DNA of 64,000 bases from Natronoglomus mannanivorans (GCA_025517485.1 JAOPKB010000004.1:186001-250000); one strand, 5' to 3'; positions 52,641-62,044 are shown, numbered from the stretch's first letter. Notes: generated by a model not told the origin, from the sequence alone. A program made the numbers and translations.

Positions 52641-53204
52641 TCAGTAGACGTGATACAGCATCGCGTAGACGACGACGCCGAGTGCGAACGAGACGAGCCA
52701 GAGCGTCGCCGCGATTCGACCGACCGCGGCGTGGCGCGTCCGTGCGAGCTCACCCACGGTGTGGGTCGCCGCGAGCAACAGCGCGTAGTACACCAGCGGA
52801 ATGCAGATTACGGCCAGTAGGATGTGGATCGCGAGGACGGGCAGGTAGACGAACTGTTCGACCGCCGCCGGCCCCGGAAACGACGCTGGGCCGCCGAGTG
52901 AGACCAGCCGATAGAGATAGAGGACGAGAAACGTCCCGAACAGAGCAAACGAGAGCACCATCGCCTGTCGATGGCGATCGACGTTTCCGCGGCGAATCCA
53001 CCACCAGCCGAGCCCGATCGTCGCGATCGCAGTGAGGCTGAGGACCGCGTTGACGTGTGGAATCGTCTCGAGGACCCGCTCCGGCGGTGTCGGGACGGCC
53101 GACTGCGGAATCACTCCGCCGGCCGCGCCGAACACGACCGCGAGCGAGACGACGCTCAGTAGCCCGGTCAGCATCGGCACGTGCTCTTTCTGGATCGCAG
53201 TCAT
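52641..53204 (-). CDS. DUF420 membrane protein (CtaM-like)
   Basis: 187 residues with five or six membrane segments and the conserved HVNAVLSLTAIATIGLGW, HRQAMVLSF and HILLAVICIPLVYYAL. These His-containing helices match DUF420, a family (CtaM) needed for assembly of some heme-copper oxidases in bacteria. Role in archaeal respiration is inferred. It is convergent with purF. Confidence 0.8.
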   Translation of the reverse strand: MTAIQKEHVPMLTGLLSVVSLAVVFGAAGGVIPQSAVPTPPERVLETIPHVNAVLSLTAIATIGLGWWWIRRGNVDRHRQAMVLSFALFGTFLVLYLYRLVSLGGPASFPGPAAVEQFVYLPVLAIHILLAVICIPLVYYALLLAATHTVGELARTRHAAVGRIAATLWLVSFALGVVVYAMLYHVY

Positions 53205-53684
53205 GCTCGAGTGTTCGTGTGAGCGAAGAAAGTGATTTCTCTCTTCGTCTCAGTGTCAGTCCTCGGTCTTCACCGTCGTTTCTGTCTTCACCGTCGTCGC
53301 CCTCCTCACTCCCGTCTCGACTCCCCTCACTGCTTGCAGCATCCGGCATGGAACCCATCCCGCCTGCAGATGTAGTCGAAGTGCCTCCGTTCTGGAGGCC
53401 TCGGATGGTCTCGTCTCGAGATGCGAGTCGCTGGCCGACGTCACATTCCATCTCGTTGCGCGACCGGCGTGTGAGCGTGAACGTGAGAGACACCGAGCGA
53501 TCCGGACGGCGCGTCGTGGTTTCGACCCGACGGGGCGACATCCCCTCTCCTTTCGATTTCCGGCTGTTCGACGCCGAGTCACGACTCTCGATGATGTAAC
53601 CGACGTGGGTTCTCTTTCACTCTGTTCGCTCTCGAACAGTTTCGGGACCAACCACTAAGCCCGTCCCTCGAGAATCGTCGGTCG
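53205..53684. other. 480-nt gap, no gene recognised
   Basis: Upstream of both the DUF420 gene and the small frame at 53685. Contains a short direct repeat (TCTTCACCGTCGT at about 53268 and 53286). Open frames here lack recognisable protein features. Confidence 0.35.
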
Positions 53685-53795
53685 ATGCAGTTAGAACTCG
53701 CCCCTATCGACGTGGATCGCCGGCCACCGACCTGTCAGATCGCGTCTCTCGAGACCGTCGACGACCGACAGCGCCGCGACTCCACGCGACGATGA
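53685..53795 (+). CDS. Possible 36-residue leader/small protein coupled to the GDPD gene
   Basis: ATG at 53685 to TGA at 53793-53795, which overlaps the GDPD start (ATGA). A TATA-like CACTAAGC at about 53653-53660 lies 25-30 nt upstream, so transcription would begin right at this frame. The peptide (MQLELAPIDVDRRPPTCQIA...) is charged, has no membrane segment and no known relatives to me. It could couple translation of the GDPD gene or be a real small protein. Confidence 0.4.
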   Translation: MQLELAPIDVDRRPPTCQIASLETVDDRQRRDSTRR

Positions 53796-54550
53796 CGTCT
53801 TCTCGTCTCACTCGCGCTCTCGCGTTCGGTGCGGTCGCGCTGTCGGCTCTCGCGCTCGCCGTCGCTCACGCTCGCTCCAGACTTCGATCGCGAACGATAT
53901 TCGCCCACCGCGGGTTCGCGAACGAGGTCCCCGAGAACACCGTCGAGGGCGTCCGGTTCGCCGCCTCGAGAGCGGATGCCGTCGAAATCGACGTCCGTCG
54001 CTGTGGCTCCGGCGAGTTGGTCTGCGTCCACGACGAGACGCTCGAGCGCCTGACCGGCGCCGATCGACGCGTCGACGAGACCGACTGGGAGACGCTCCGC
54101 GAGCTCGAAGTCGCCGACGGTGCGACGGTCGCTCGACTCGAGGACGTCCTGGCCGTCGTTCCCGACGACGTCCTGCTCAACGTCGAACTCAAAGAACGCG
54201 GACTCGCGGCCGACGTGCTCGAGGCGCTCGAGGACCACGGCGGCGAGGTGCTGCTCTCCTCGTTCGACGCCGACGCGCTGGCCGAGGTTCGGGCCCGCGA
54301 CGAGGCGATTCCGCTCGCGTACGTGTTCCGGACGACCACGCCATCGGCACGCGCTCCGCTGGAGACCGCCGCCGCGCTCGACTGTGTCGCGGTCCATCCG
54401 CGAGCGGACCTCTGTTTCCGAACCGTAATCGTCCCGCGCGCGCACCGTCACGGACTCGCGGTGAACGCCTGGACGGTCGATTCACGACTCGAGGCGGCGC
54501 TGGTCGCACTCGTCGGCGCCGACGGCGTGTTCGTCGACTCGAGCTGGTGA
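53792..54550 (+). CDS. Glycerophosphodiester phosphodiesterase
   Basis: 252 residues. An N-terminal hydrophobic segment (about 8-26) may be a signal or anchor. GDPD signatures: AHRGFANEVPENT (His39, Arg40), VEIDVRRC (Glu65, Asp67) and VCVHDETLERLTG (His80, Asp81). It hydrolyses glycerophosphodiesters to glycerol phosphate and an alcohol; in archaea the natural substrate would be glycerol-1-phosphate-based lipid head groups. The start overlaps a possible small leader frame. Confidence 0.87.
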   Translation: MTSSRLTRALAFGAVALSALALAVAHARSRLRSRTIFAHRGFANEVPENTVEGVRFAASRADAVEIDVRRCGSGELVCVHDETLERLTGADRRVDETDWETLRELEVADGATVARLEDVLAVVPDDVLLNVELKERGLAADVLEALEDHGGEVLLSSFDADALAEVRARDEAIPLAYVFRTTTPSARAPLETAAALDCVAVHPRADLCFRTVIVPRAHRHGLAVNAWTVDSRLEAALVALVGADGVFVDSSW

Positions 54551-54620
54551 CGATGAGGCGGGGCCGGAAGTTGCGAGAACAAGCCAATCCGTTATCGGGG
54601 TGTCGCCGATAGAGACGGGC

Positions 54621-54893
54621 ATGACTGATTCGACTACGAGACGCCGGTTCACGCAACTCGTCGGTGCTGGAGTCGCTGTTGGCCTCGCCGGGTGTGGTGA
54701 CGGTGGACCGGGCGATCCGGTCGACGACGGTGACGAGGCGGATGCGGAGGACGAAGGGGGTGTCAACCATCCAGCCGACCCGGACGAGGAGAACCGGACG
54801 GGCGAGGATACGGCGGACACGATCGAGGATGAGGTCGGCGACGATGACGACGATAACGGCGATACGGACGAGGACGCGGACGAGACGTCCTGA
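54621..54893 (+). CDS. Small Tat lipoprotein with almost purely acidic mature region
   Basis: 90 residues starting MTDSTTRRRFTQLVGAG: a twin-arginine signal and a lipobox (LAGC, about residue 27). The mature part of about 64 residues is Asp/Glu/Gly-rich (DDGDEADAEDEGG, VGDDDDDNGDTDEDADE) with no hydrophobic core, so it should be disordered. Perhaps a processed surface coat or an ion-binding spacer. Function unknown. Confidence 0.65.
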   Translation: MTDSTTRRRFTQLVGAGVAVGLAGCGDGGPGDPVDDGDEADAEDEGGVNHPADPDEENRTGEDTADTIEDEVGDDDDDNGDTDEDADETS

Positions 54894-55158
54894 GACCTCT
54901 CCTCGACGTATTCGAAACGGAATACAAGACCGGGAAACGAGATACGCGACACCTCGAGTCCGGACTCGAGAGAGAAAGCGCATCCGCTCGAACGAATAGA
55001 AGACGACGAAGAACACTCGAGAAGCGCCGAGCGGTGGTGCTCCTCGGGAGTGTTGGTTCCGGAAAGTTATGCGTGGGTGATGTCCGCGAAGGGAGATCAC
55101 CTGCATCGTCGTGTGGCGAGTGTTCGCCACGTTCGGTGGAGACCGTCCACCTGTGCGA

Positions 55159-55243
<85 letters not shown>

Positions 55244-55450
55244 TCGCGTGCTTGTCTTTGCTGCAACTATGAGTAGTCGGAGTCCTTTGATATGGGTTTC
55301 GCTTTAGGCGCCCGGTTGGTTCGGGTTCGCATACCGACCACAGTCCCCCGAAAGACGGCCGTTATCTCGCACTCTCTCGATGCAGTCTCGACGACACGCT
55401 CGGAGCGCCCGGAGCGGTGTATTCAAATGTCCCAGCGTCCAACCGTCCGT

Positions 55451-55981
55451 ATGGCCAAATACTCGACGGGTTCCTCGTCGGGTGGCGGCGGAACAACCTG
55501 CGAACTCTGTGGTGCCGAGAGCGACTCACTGCGGACGACGACGGTCGCCGGCGCCGAACTCGAGGTCTGTTCCGACTGTGCTACCCACGGAGATACCCAG
55601 ACCAAGAGCCGGAAACGGCGTGGCAGTTCGTCGGGCAACTCGGGCGGTGCCCACGCCCAGGACGGAGCCGACCGGCGAAAGCGGGCCGCCCAGAACACCG
55701 CGAAGGCGAACCCGATCTGGGACGGCGACTCCGAACACTGGGAGAAAGAGGGGACGAGTTACGACGACGATCCGTTGCCCTACCTCGTCTCCGGCTACGG
55801 CGACGTGCTCGTCGAGGCTCGACGGGAGGCAGGCTACCAGCGAGAGGAACTCGCCGAGGAACTCGAGGTTCCCGAGGCCGACCTGCTGGCGATCGAACAG
55901 GGACGGGCGACGCAAGCTGGTGTCGGCGGCGGGCTCATCAGCGCACTCGAGGACGTCCTCGACGTGGAACTGGCGGAGTGA
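55451..55981 (+). CDS. Archaeal multiprotein bridging factor aMBF1
   Basis: 176 residues starting MAKYSTGSSSGGGGTTCELC; the start is supported by a TATA-like TATTCAAA about 28 nt upstream. The N-terminal zinc ribbon has Cys17/Cys20 and Cys40/Cys43; a basic Ser/Gly/Arg linker follows; the C-terminal HTH (about 118-172, DVLVEARREAGYQREELAEE) is the Cro-like domain of MBF1. aMBF1 contacts TBP and ribosomes in archaea, with a role in transcription or translation not settled. Confidence 0.9.
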   Translation: MAKYSTGSSSGGGGTTCELCGAESDSLRTTTVAGAELEVCSDCATHGDTQTKSRKRRGSSSGNSGGAHAQDGADRRKRAAQNTAKANPIWDGDSEHWEKEGTSYDDDPLPYLVSGYGDVLVEARREAGYQREELAEELEVPEADLLAIEQGRATQAGVGGGLISALEDVLDVELAE

Positions 55982-56049
55982 GGTTTCGACCGAACGCTCC
56001 ACCGCCAACGGCGAGCAGACTTTTATCAACTGCCCACACAGTGAGAGCG

Positions 56050-57330
56050 ATGAGCGGACAACGGGCGGCCGACGAGCCCTACACGACGCGGTTCGAAACC
56101 GGCGTGTCGGCCGTCGACGGACGACGAGTCTGGCTCGAGACGACCTTCTTCTACGCAGAGGGTGGCGGCCAGCCGGCAGATTGCGGCTCGATCGGTGACG
56201 TCGCCGTCGAGGACGTCCAGCGGGTCGACGGCGAACACGTCCACGTTCTGGCCGAGGAACCTCGATTTCGGGCGGGTCACCGCGTCCTGTGTTCGATCGA
56301 CTGGTCGTATCGAATGTACTGTATGCGGGCACACACCGCCAGTCACGTGCTGTATGGGGCTGCCAGACGATTGTGTGCGTCTGCCGACGACGGTGAGGAC
56401 ACCGAGGTTGGAGACGACACTCTCGGCTACGCCGGCTTCGACATCGGCGACGAGACGGTGCGCGTCGATCTCGAGGCACCCACGACGATCGACGACGAGA
56501 CGCTGGTCGAACTCGATCGGCTGGTCAATCGGGCCGTCTGGGAGTCGCGCCCGGTCTCCTGGGAGACGGTTCCCGTCGCGAAGGCTCGCGAGCGCGAGGG
56601 GATCGCGTTCAACGAGACGACCGAAGACGGAGCGGTCTCGAGCGGGCGCGTCAGAGTCGTCACGATCGGGGCCGAAGACGACAACGACGCCAACGGCTCG
56701 CGAAACCCGTGGGACGTCGCCGCGTGCGGTGGAACACACGTCAGAAACACGCGCGAAATCGGGCCGGTGACCGTTCTCGACTGGTCGAGCCCCGCTGACG
56801 GCGTGACTCGCGTCGAGTTCGCCGTCGGCCCGCGGGCGATCGAGCGCCGCGAAACCGAGAAACGAGCGACGTTCGCCACGAAGCGCGCGCTCGGCGTCGG
56901 TATCGAGGCGGTTCCCGACGCAATCGCGCGACTGCAGTCCGAGACGGAATCGCTTCGGACCGAACTGACGGCGACGCGTCGCTCTTTGCTCGAGACACGA
57001 CTCGAGCGTGCGAAGTCGGTCGATCGGGACGGGTCGCGCTGGCTCGTGACGTCGTGTTCGGACGTCCCACTGGAGTTCCTTCGAGCGGGTGTTCGTGAGG
57101 TGGTCGAATCCGACGCCGTCGACGCAGACGTCGTCGTGGTCGTGGGCCACCGTGACGACGGCGAGACCGCGGCCGTGATCGCGTCGGTCGGCGATCGATC
57201 GGTTGCCGATATCGCCGCGGAATTCGGTGTGACGTGCGACGACAGCGGCCGCTCCGAACGGTTCGCACAGGTCGGTGGCTTCGAGGTCTCGGCTGCGGAG
57301 CTGGTGGACGAACTGGTCGGCCATCAGTGA
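56050..57330 (+). CDS. alaX: AlaX-type alanyl-tRNA editing protein with DHHA1 domain
   Basis: 426 residues. The editing site zinc ligands are His95 and His99 (RAHTASHVL) and Cys226/His230 (AACGGTH), as in AlaRS editing domains and AlaX. The N-terminal beta-barrel (TTFFYAEGGGQPAD) is the AlaRS-II fold, and the last about 130 residues are a DHHA1 domain after a coiled coil. It hydrolyses mischarged Ser-tRNA(Ala) or Gly-tRNA(Ala). A TATA box (CTTTTATC) lies about 27 nt upstream. No aminoacylation domain, so it is a trans-editing factor. Confidence 0.9.
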   Translation: MSGQRAADEPYTTRFETGVSAVDGRRVWLETTFFYAEGGGQPADCGSIGDVAVEDVQRVDGEHVHVLAEEPRFRAGHRVLCSIDWSYRMYCMRAHTASHVLYGAARRLCASADDGEDTEVGDDTLGYAGFDIGDETVRVDLEAPTTIDDETLVELDRLVNRAVWESRPVSWETVPVAKAREREGIAFNETTEDGAVSSGRVRVVTIGAEDDNDANGSRNPWDVAACGGTHVRNTREIGPVTVLDWSSPADGVTRVEFAVGPRAIERRETEKRATFATKRALGVGIEAVPDAIARLQSETESLRTELTATRRSLLETRLERAKSVDRDGSRWLVTSCSDVPLEFLRAGVREVVESDAVDADVVVVVGHRDDGETAAVIASVGDRSVADIAAEFGVTCDDSGRSERFAQVGGFEVSAAELVDELVGHQ

Positions 57331-57855
57331 AAAAGCGGCGTGGACTCGAGCGACCTGTCTGGCCGGCACCGGTTCGGCGCCGGAGTTACGGTGTCACGCG
57401 ATCGGTCCCGCTCGAGTCACCCCATTCGTGCTGTCCGGAGACGGTTCGGTGAGAACCGCGATAGGCATGACCTGACAGCAACTGGAAGGAGGTGCCCGGG
57501 CAACACTAAATCTTGCTATTCTGCTGTCAGCTGCGTCGAAAAATCAAGAGGCGAAGAGATGGCGCTCGTCGCCAGTTCGAGCTCTTTTCGGGGGTGGTAG
57601 CTTGGCACAGCGGTGCTACACTCGTCCTCGGGGAGCGTCGATGCAGCGCGGATACAAGAGCACGGTCGTTCACTCCAGTCGTACTGTCCGGTTCGGTTAC
57701 TGGGGGTTTCAAGGAGGCATGCGGCGTGATATCACACACTGGGAGCGATTCGGACCCATCGTGACGACTGATTGGTACTGACAGCCGGGTCCATCTACGA
57801 ACTCCGTCGGGCGGATAACTTAACCTTTTACTACTAGGTGAGTCAATATTTTCGT
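57331..57855. other. 525-nt gap; promoter region of the dehydratase gene
   Basis: No gene recognised. The right end carries a TATA-like CTTTTACTA (57825-57833) 25-30 nt before the dehydratase start. The middle part has several short frames on both strands that I reject. Confidence 0.4.
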
Positions 57856-59094
57856 ATGGGAGTCGATTACTCCGAACTACACGATCCGAACGCCGAGTAC
57901 ACGATGCGAGACCTCTCGGCGGAGACGATGAACGTCACCCGAGAACGCGGCGGCGGCCGCGACATCGAGATCACGGACATCCAGACGACGATGGTCGACG
58001 GCAACTTCCCGTGGACGCTCGTCCGAATCTACACCGACGCCGGTATCGTCGGCACCGGTGAAGCCTACTGGGGCGCAGGGGTTCCGGAACTCACCGAGCG
58101 GATGAAGCCGTTCTTGCAGGGAGAGAACCCGCTGGATATCGACCGACTGACCGAACACCTCGTCCAGAAGATGTCTGGCGAGGGCTCGATCGCGGGCGTC
58201 ACTATCACCGCGATCTCCGGCATCGAAATCGCCCTCCACGACCTCGCGGGCAAGATCGTCGACCTGCCGGCCTACCAGCTGCTGGGCGGGAAGTACCGCG
58301 ACGAGATGCGCGTCTACTGCGACTGTCACACCGCCGACGAGGCAGATCCCATCGCCTGTGCCGACGAGGCCGAACGCGTCGTCGACGAACTCGGCTACGA
58401 CGCGCTGAAGTTCGACCTCGACGTGCCGTCGGGCCACGAGAAAGATCGTGCGAACCGCCACCTGCGCGACATCGAAATCGAGCACAAAGCGAGCATCGTC
58501 GAGGCGGTCACCGAGCGAGTCGGCTCCCGGGCCGACGTCGCCTTCGACTGTCACTGGACCTTCTCCGCCGGCAGCGCGAAACGCCTCGCCGAGCGCCTAG
58601 AGGAGTACGACATCTGGTGGCTCGAGGACCCCGTCCCGCCGGAGAACCACGACGTCCAGCGGGAGGTCACGCGGTCGACGACGACGCCGATCACGGTCGG
58701 CGAGAACGTCTACCGAAAGCACGGTCAGCGCCGGCTCCTCGAAGAGCAAGCGGTCGACATCATCGCGCCCGACATGCCGAAGGTCGGCGGGATGCGCGAG
58801 ACCCAGAAGATCGCCGATCTCGCGGACATGTACTACGTGCCGGTCGCGATGCACAACGTCGCCTCGCCGGTCGCGACGGTCGCAAGCGCCCACGTCGGCG
58901 CGGCGGTGCCGAACTCGCTGGCAGTGGAGTACCACAGCTACCAGCTGGGCTGGTGGGAGGACCTCGTCGAAGAGGACGTCATCGAGGACGGTTACATCGA
59001 GATCCCCGAGGAGCCGGGACTCGGCGTCACCCTCGACATGGACGCCGTCGAAGAGCACATGGTCGACGGTGAGACGTTGTTCGACGAGGCGTAA
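57856..59094 (+). CDS. Enolase-superfamily sugar-acid dehydratase (XacD/GnaD-like)
   Basis: 412 residues. Enolase-superfamily residues are intact: Lys185-Phe-Asp187 (LKFDLD), metal ligands Asp231 (AFDCHW), Glu257 (WLEDPVP) and Glu283 (TVGEN), and catalytic His333 (AMHNVASP). The opening YSELHDPNAEYTMR and the whole frame resemble haloarchaeal D-xylonate dehydratase XacD and D-gluconate/galactonate dehydratase GnaD as I remember them. These act in haloarchaeal pentose oxidation and the semiphosphorylative Entner-Doudoroff pathway. Substrate choice between pentonate and hexonate is not decidable by eye. The gene's last 14 bp lie within a 30-bp repeat that recurs 100 bp downstream. Confidence 0.85.
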   Translation: MGVDYSELHDPNAEYTMRDLSAETMNVTRERGGGRDIEITDIQTTMVDGNFPWTLVRIYTDAGIVGTGEAYWGAGVPELTERMKPFLQGENPLDIDRLTEHLVQKMSGEGSIAGVTITAISGIEIALHDLAGKIVDLPAYQLLGGKYRDEMRVYCDCHTADEADPIACADEAERVVDELGYDALKFDLDVPSGHEKDRANRHLRDIEIEHKASIVEAVTERVGSRADVAFDCHWTFSAGSAKRLAERLEEYDIWWLEDPVPPENHDVQREVTRSTTTPITVGENVYRKHGQRRLLEEQAVDIIAPDMPKVGGMRETQKIADLADMYYVPVAMHNVASPVATVASAHVGAAVPNSLAVEYHSYQLGWWEDLVEEDVIEDGYIEIPEEPGLGVTLDMDAVEEHMVDGETLFDEA

Positions 59095-59208
59095 GACTCG
59101 TCGAGCCAGCAAATCTCCGATTTGCGGTGTTCGATGAAGCCTGAGCTTCATCGAGCTCGCTGAACCGTGTTCAGCGCCGTTCGACGAGGCGTAAGACTCG
59201 TCGAGCCA
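59079..59208. repeat. Five tandem perfect hairpins with a 30-bp direct repeat at both ends
   Basis: The 30 bp at 59079-59108 recur exactly at 59179-59208; the first copy contains the last 14 bp of the dehydratase gene. Hairpins: 59081-59104 (8-bp stem), 59109-59125 (7-bp, loop TCC), 59131-59154 (10-bp, loop CTGA), 59158-59176 (8-bp, loop CGT) and 59181-59204 (same as the first). Lies between convergent genes, so may end transcription from both sides. Confidence 0.85.
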
Positions 59209-59224
59209 CGCGCTTTCGTCGCTT

Positions 59225-61159
59225 TTACTCCGAACCGTGACGCCGAAACAGCGGCGCGTTCGCTCCGTCTCCCTCACCGAGTTCCTCCGGCGGGAGGTCA
59301 CCGACCTCCTCGTTCGCGCTCGCCAGATAGAGCGCGCTGTTGAGCAGTCCGATGTGGCTGAACGCCTGCGGGAAGTTCCCCAGCAGCTCGCCGGTGTCGG
59401 GGTCGATCATCTCCGAGAGCAATCCCAGCGGGGTCGCGTACTCGAGGACGTTCGTGAAGATCTCTTCGGCCTCATCGACGCGCCCTGAGAGAACGAGCGC
59501 GTCGACGAGCCAGAACGAACAGAGACCGAACGCGGTCGGCTCGTCGGGTCGGGCCTCGCTGTCGACGAACCGGAAGACGAGTCCGTCGTCGGTCGTCATC
59601 TCCTCGAGGACGGTGTCGATCGTCCCCTGCACGCGGTGGTCATCGGCCGGCAGGAAGTCGTAGATCGGGATCAACAGCACCGTCGCGTCCAGCGCGTCGT
59701 CGGTATCGTAGTGCTGGACGAAGCTCTCGAGGTCCTCGTCGTAGCCGTGTTCGAGGATGTCCTCTCTGATCGCCTCGCGTTCGCGTTCCCAGCGCTCGAG
59801 GGGGCCCTCGTAGTCGTAGTCGGTCGCGAGTTGGATTCCGCGGTCGAGGGCGACCCAGCACAGTAGCTTCGAGTGGACGTAGTGGCGGTGATCGTCGCGA
59901 AACTCCCAGATGCCGGCGTCGGGTTCGTCCCAGATCTCGCAGACGCGGTTCGCGAGCGCGCAGATCGAGTCCCAGTCTTCGTCGGTGAGTCCGTTCTCGT
60001 AGCGGACCGTCTCGTAGACTCCCTGAACGATCGTCCCGTAGATGTCGTGTTGCTCCTGGGTTGCGGCGGCGTTTCCGATTCGGACCGGCTCCGAGTCACG
60101 ATAGCCCGAGAGGTGGTCCAGCGTCTCCTCTCCGATGTCGGTCTCGCCGTGGAGGCCGTACAGCGGCTGGATCTCCTCGGGTTCGGTGTGTCCGATGTTT
60201 CGGAACCACTCGAAGTACTGTCGGGCCTCTCGCTCCTGGCCGACGTTGTACAGCGCCTGTATCGAGAACTTCGCGTCGCGGATCCAGTTGTACCGGTAGT
60301 CCCAGTTCAGGTCCTCGCCGACGACCTCCGGGATCGACGTCGTCGGCGCGGCACAGATCGAGCCCGTCTCCTCGTGGATGAGGAGTTTGAGGACGAGCGC
60401 AGAGCGGATCAGTGCGTCGGTGTACGCCTCGTCGAACTCGAAGAGCGACCCCGCGGACGCCTCGCACTCGTCGAGCCACTCCCGCCAGTAGTCGACCGTT
60501 CCCTCGAGGACGGTCTCGCACTCCTCGGGCGACAGCCGAACGGAGTGGTCGTGTTGTACGGAGAGCCAGCAGGTGTCGCCCTCCTCGAGGGTGACGGTGC
60601 CGGTCGCTCGTGGTCCGTCGTCGTCCGATTCGAGCTCGAACTCGAGGTCGCCGTGGTGGTGGAGGTGGAGTCGCTCGCCGTCGCCGCTGGCGACGATTTT
60701 GCCCTCGTCGTCTCCCTCCTCGCCGGTCTCGATCTCGAGACTCGTCTCCGCTCTCGCGTAGTCGAACCGCGGCTCGAAACAGACGTCGAACGAAACCGAG
60801 CCCGACGCTCCCTCGAGCTTTCGATACACCGCGTGTTGAAACCGCTCGTGGGGGTAGGGTTCGTCCGCCATTCGCACCGGCATGAGGTCCGTCATCGTCG
60901 CCGTTCCGGACTCGGTCTCGACGGTCGTCTCGAGGACGTTCGTCCGGTCGACGTAGGCCTGGCTCGAGTCGTACTCCGCCTGTGGTTCGACGGCGAATCG
61001 GCCACCTTTCTCGGTGTCGAGGATCGCCGCGAAGACGCTCGAATCCTCGAGGTGGGGGAAACACAGCCAGTCGATCGAGCCGTCCGCACCGACGAGCGCG
61101 ACTCGTTCGTCGTTGCCGATTACGCCGTAGTCGTCGAGTGGTTTGAACTCCGTGTCCAT
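59225..61159 (-). CDS. Glycoside hydrolase family 15 protein (glucoamylase/trehalase-like)
   Basis: 644 residues starting MDTEFKPLDDYGVIGNDERV; the longer frame to 61258 is rejected as its extra 33 residues are atypical. The N-terminal beta domain (1-265; GADGSIDWLCFPHLEDSSVF) and the (alpha/alpha)6 barrel (about 275-640; NWDYRYNWIRDAKFSI, EPTAFGLCSFWLVDAL) match the archaeal/bacterial GH15 group, which includes glucoamylases and trehalases. No signal peptide, so it acts inside the cell, on maltodextrin, glycogen or trehalose. It converges on the sugar-acid dehydratase gene, consistent with a carbohydrate-use neighbourhood. Confidence 0.88.
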   Translation of the reverse strand: MDTEFKPLDDYGVIGNDERVALVGADGSIDWLCFPHLEDSSVFAAILDTEKGGRFAVEPQAEYDSSQAYVDRTNVLETTVETESGTATMTDLMPVRMADEPYPHERFQHAVYRKLEGASGSVSFDVCFEPRFDYARAETSLEIETGEEGDDEGKIVASGDGERLHLHHHGDLEFELESDDDGPRATGTVTLEEGDTCWLSVQHDHSVRLSPEECETVLEGTVDYWREWLDECEASAGSLFEFDEAYTDALIRSALVLKLLIHEETGSICAAPTTSIPEVVGEDLNWDYRYNWIRDAKFSIQALYNVGQEREARQYFEWFRNIGHTEPEEIQPLYGLHGETDIGEETLDHLSGYRDSEPVRIGNAAATQEQHDIYGTIVQGVYETVRYENGLTDEDWDSICALANRVCEIWDEPDAGIWEFRDDHRHYVHSKLLCWVALDRGIQLATDYDYEGPLERWEREREAIREDILEHGYDEDLESFVQHYDTDDALDATVLLIPIYDFLPADDHRVQGTIDTVLEEMTTDDGLVFRFVDSEARPDEPTAFGLCSFWLVDALVLSGRVDEAEEIFTNVLEYATPLGLLSEMIDPDTGELLGNFPQAFSHIGLLNSALYLASANEEVGDLPPEELGEGDGANAPLFRRHGSE

Positions 61160-61505
61160 GGTCTCTGAGTTCGGGTTCAGGGTCTGGGTTCGGTCGGATC
61201 CGCTCCGGATCTGCTGTCGGTTCGTCTTCGGCCGATATGGTCGTAGACATCGTACCACCCGAATTCAGTTAAGCGATAGGCATGCGCACTGATGTCGGAC
61301 CGGGTCGAGGGCGACGCCGTCGAAGAGCGACGAGCGTGACCGACCGTGAACTCGGCGAGCCGCTCAGATTCAGGTCCAGTGTCGAGACAACCTCCGTGAA
61401 CTCGTCGTGTCCGTTCACGGGACTCGATTTCGGTGACCAGTTGGGAACGAAGTGATCGTCTCCGACGGAGATTACAGACACGGTCGCGACGGGGTGCGCC
61501 CGGTC
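61160..61505. other. 346-nt gap, no gene recognised
   Basis: Lies upstream of the GH15 gene and downstream of the small acidic gene. A minus-strand frame of 70 codons (61269-61481) shows no protein character. Confidence 0.35.
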
Positions 61506-61712
61506 TCAGTCGCGCTCGAGGTCGTCCTCGTCTATTGCCTCGCCGTCCGCGATCTCCTCCTCGTCGGCTCGCGGCGCGTTCTGCGTGCCCAGATCACCGT
61601 CGCCTTCGTCGACCTCCTCGGGGTCGCGGTCGACGCGCTCGAGTTCGTCTTCGATCTCCGCCTCGCGTTCGGCCTCGTACTCGTCGGCGCGGTCGGTGTC
61701 ATCTTCTGCCAT
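61506..61712 (-). CDS. Small acidic haloarchaeal protein
   Basis: 68 residues starting MAEDDTDRADEYEAEREAEI. More than one third Asp/Glu, with a helical N-terminus; no hydrophobic core. Divergent from secE. Conserved-looking haloarchaeal small protein, function unknown. Confidence 0.6.
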   Translation of the reverse strand: MAEDDTDRADEYEAEREAEIEDELERVDRDPEEVDEGDGDLGTQNAPRADEEEIADGEAIDEDDLERD

Positions 61713-61870
61713 AGTCTCTGATCGGGCTTTAGCCTCCGCGTGTTTGGGTCGTCGGCCGTCACTCGCAACGTCGGGTTTCGGCTTCGAGCTCGAGACCGGT
61801 CGCTCGAGTCGACGCGACGGCCAACAGAAAGACAGATAAAAGGTCCCGCGTTGCAAAGAGACAGATAACA

Positions 61871-62044
61871 ATGGACGTTCCGTACGATCTGACCTCGTAC
61901 GTTCGGGTGTTGAAGATGGCGACGACACCCTCGCAAGAGGAATTCGTTCAGGTGTCGAAGATCGCCGGCGCAGGCATTCTGCTCGTCGGCTTCATCGGCT
62001 TCCTGATCGGTGTCACGATGGGCCTGTTCACAGGTGGGTTCTGA
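61871..62044 (+). CDS. secE: Preprotein translocase subunit SecE (Sec61-gamma)
   Basis: 57 residues with the family motif [20 protein letters not shown] (about 13-32) and a single membrane helix (about 33-52). It stabilises SecY in the translocon. Its stop overlaps the start of the Spt5 gene (TGATG), the conserved archaeal secE-spt5 pair. A TATA-like ATAAAAGG lies about 30 nt upstream. Confidence 0.94.
   Translation: MDVPYDLTSYVRVLKMATTPSQEEFVQVSKIAGAGILLVGFIGFLIGVTMGLFTGGF

Noticed and set aside
59079..59208. CRISPR-like array
   Set aside because: Units are hairpins of different sequence without equal-length spacers, and no cas genes are present. The Cas4-like domain at 43-46 kb belongs to a Dna2-type helicase.
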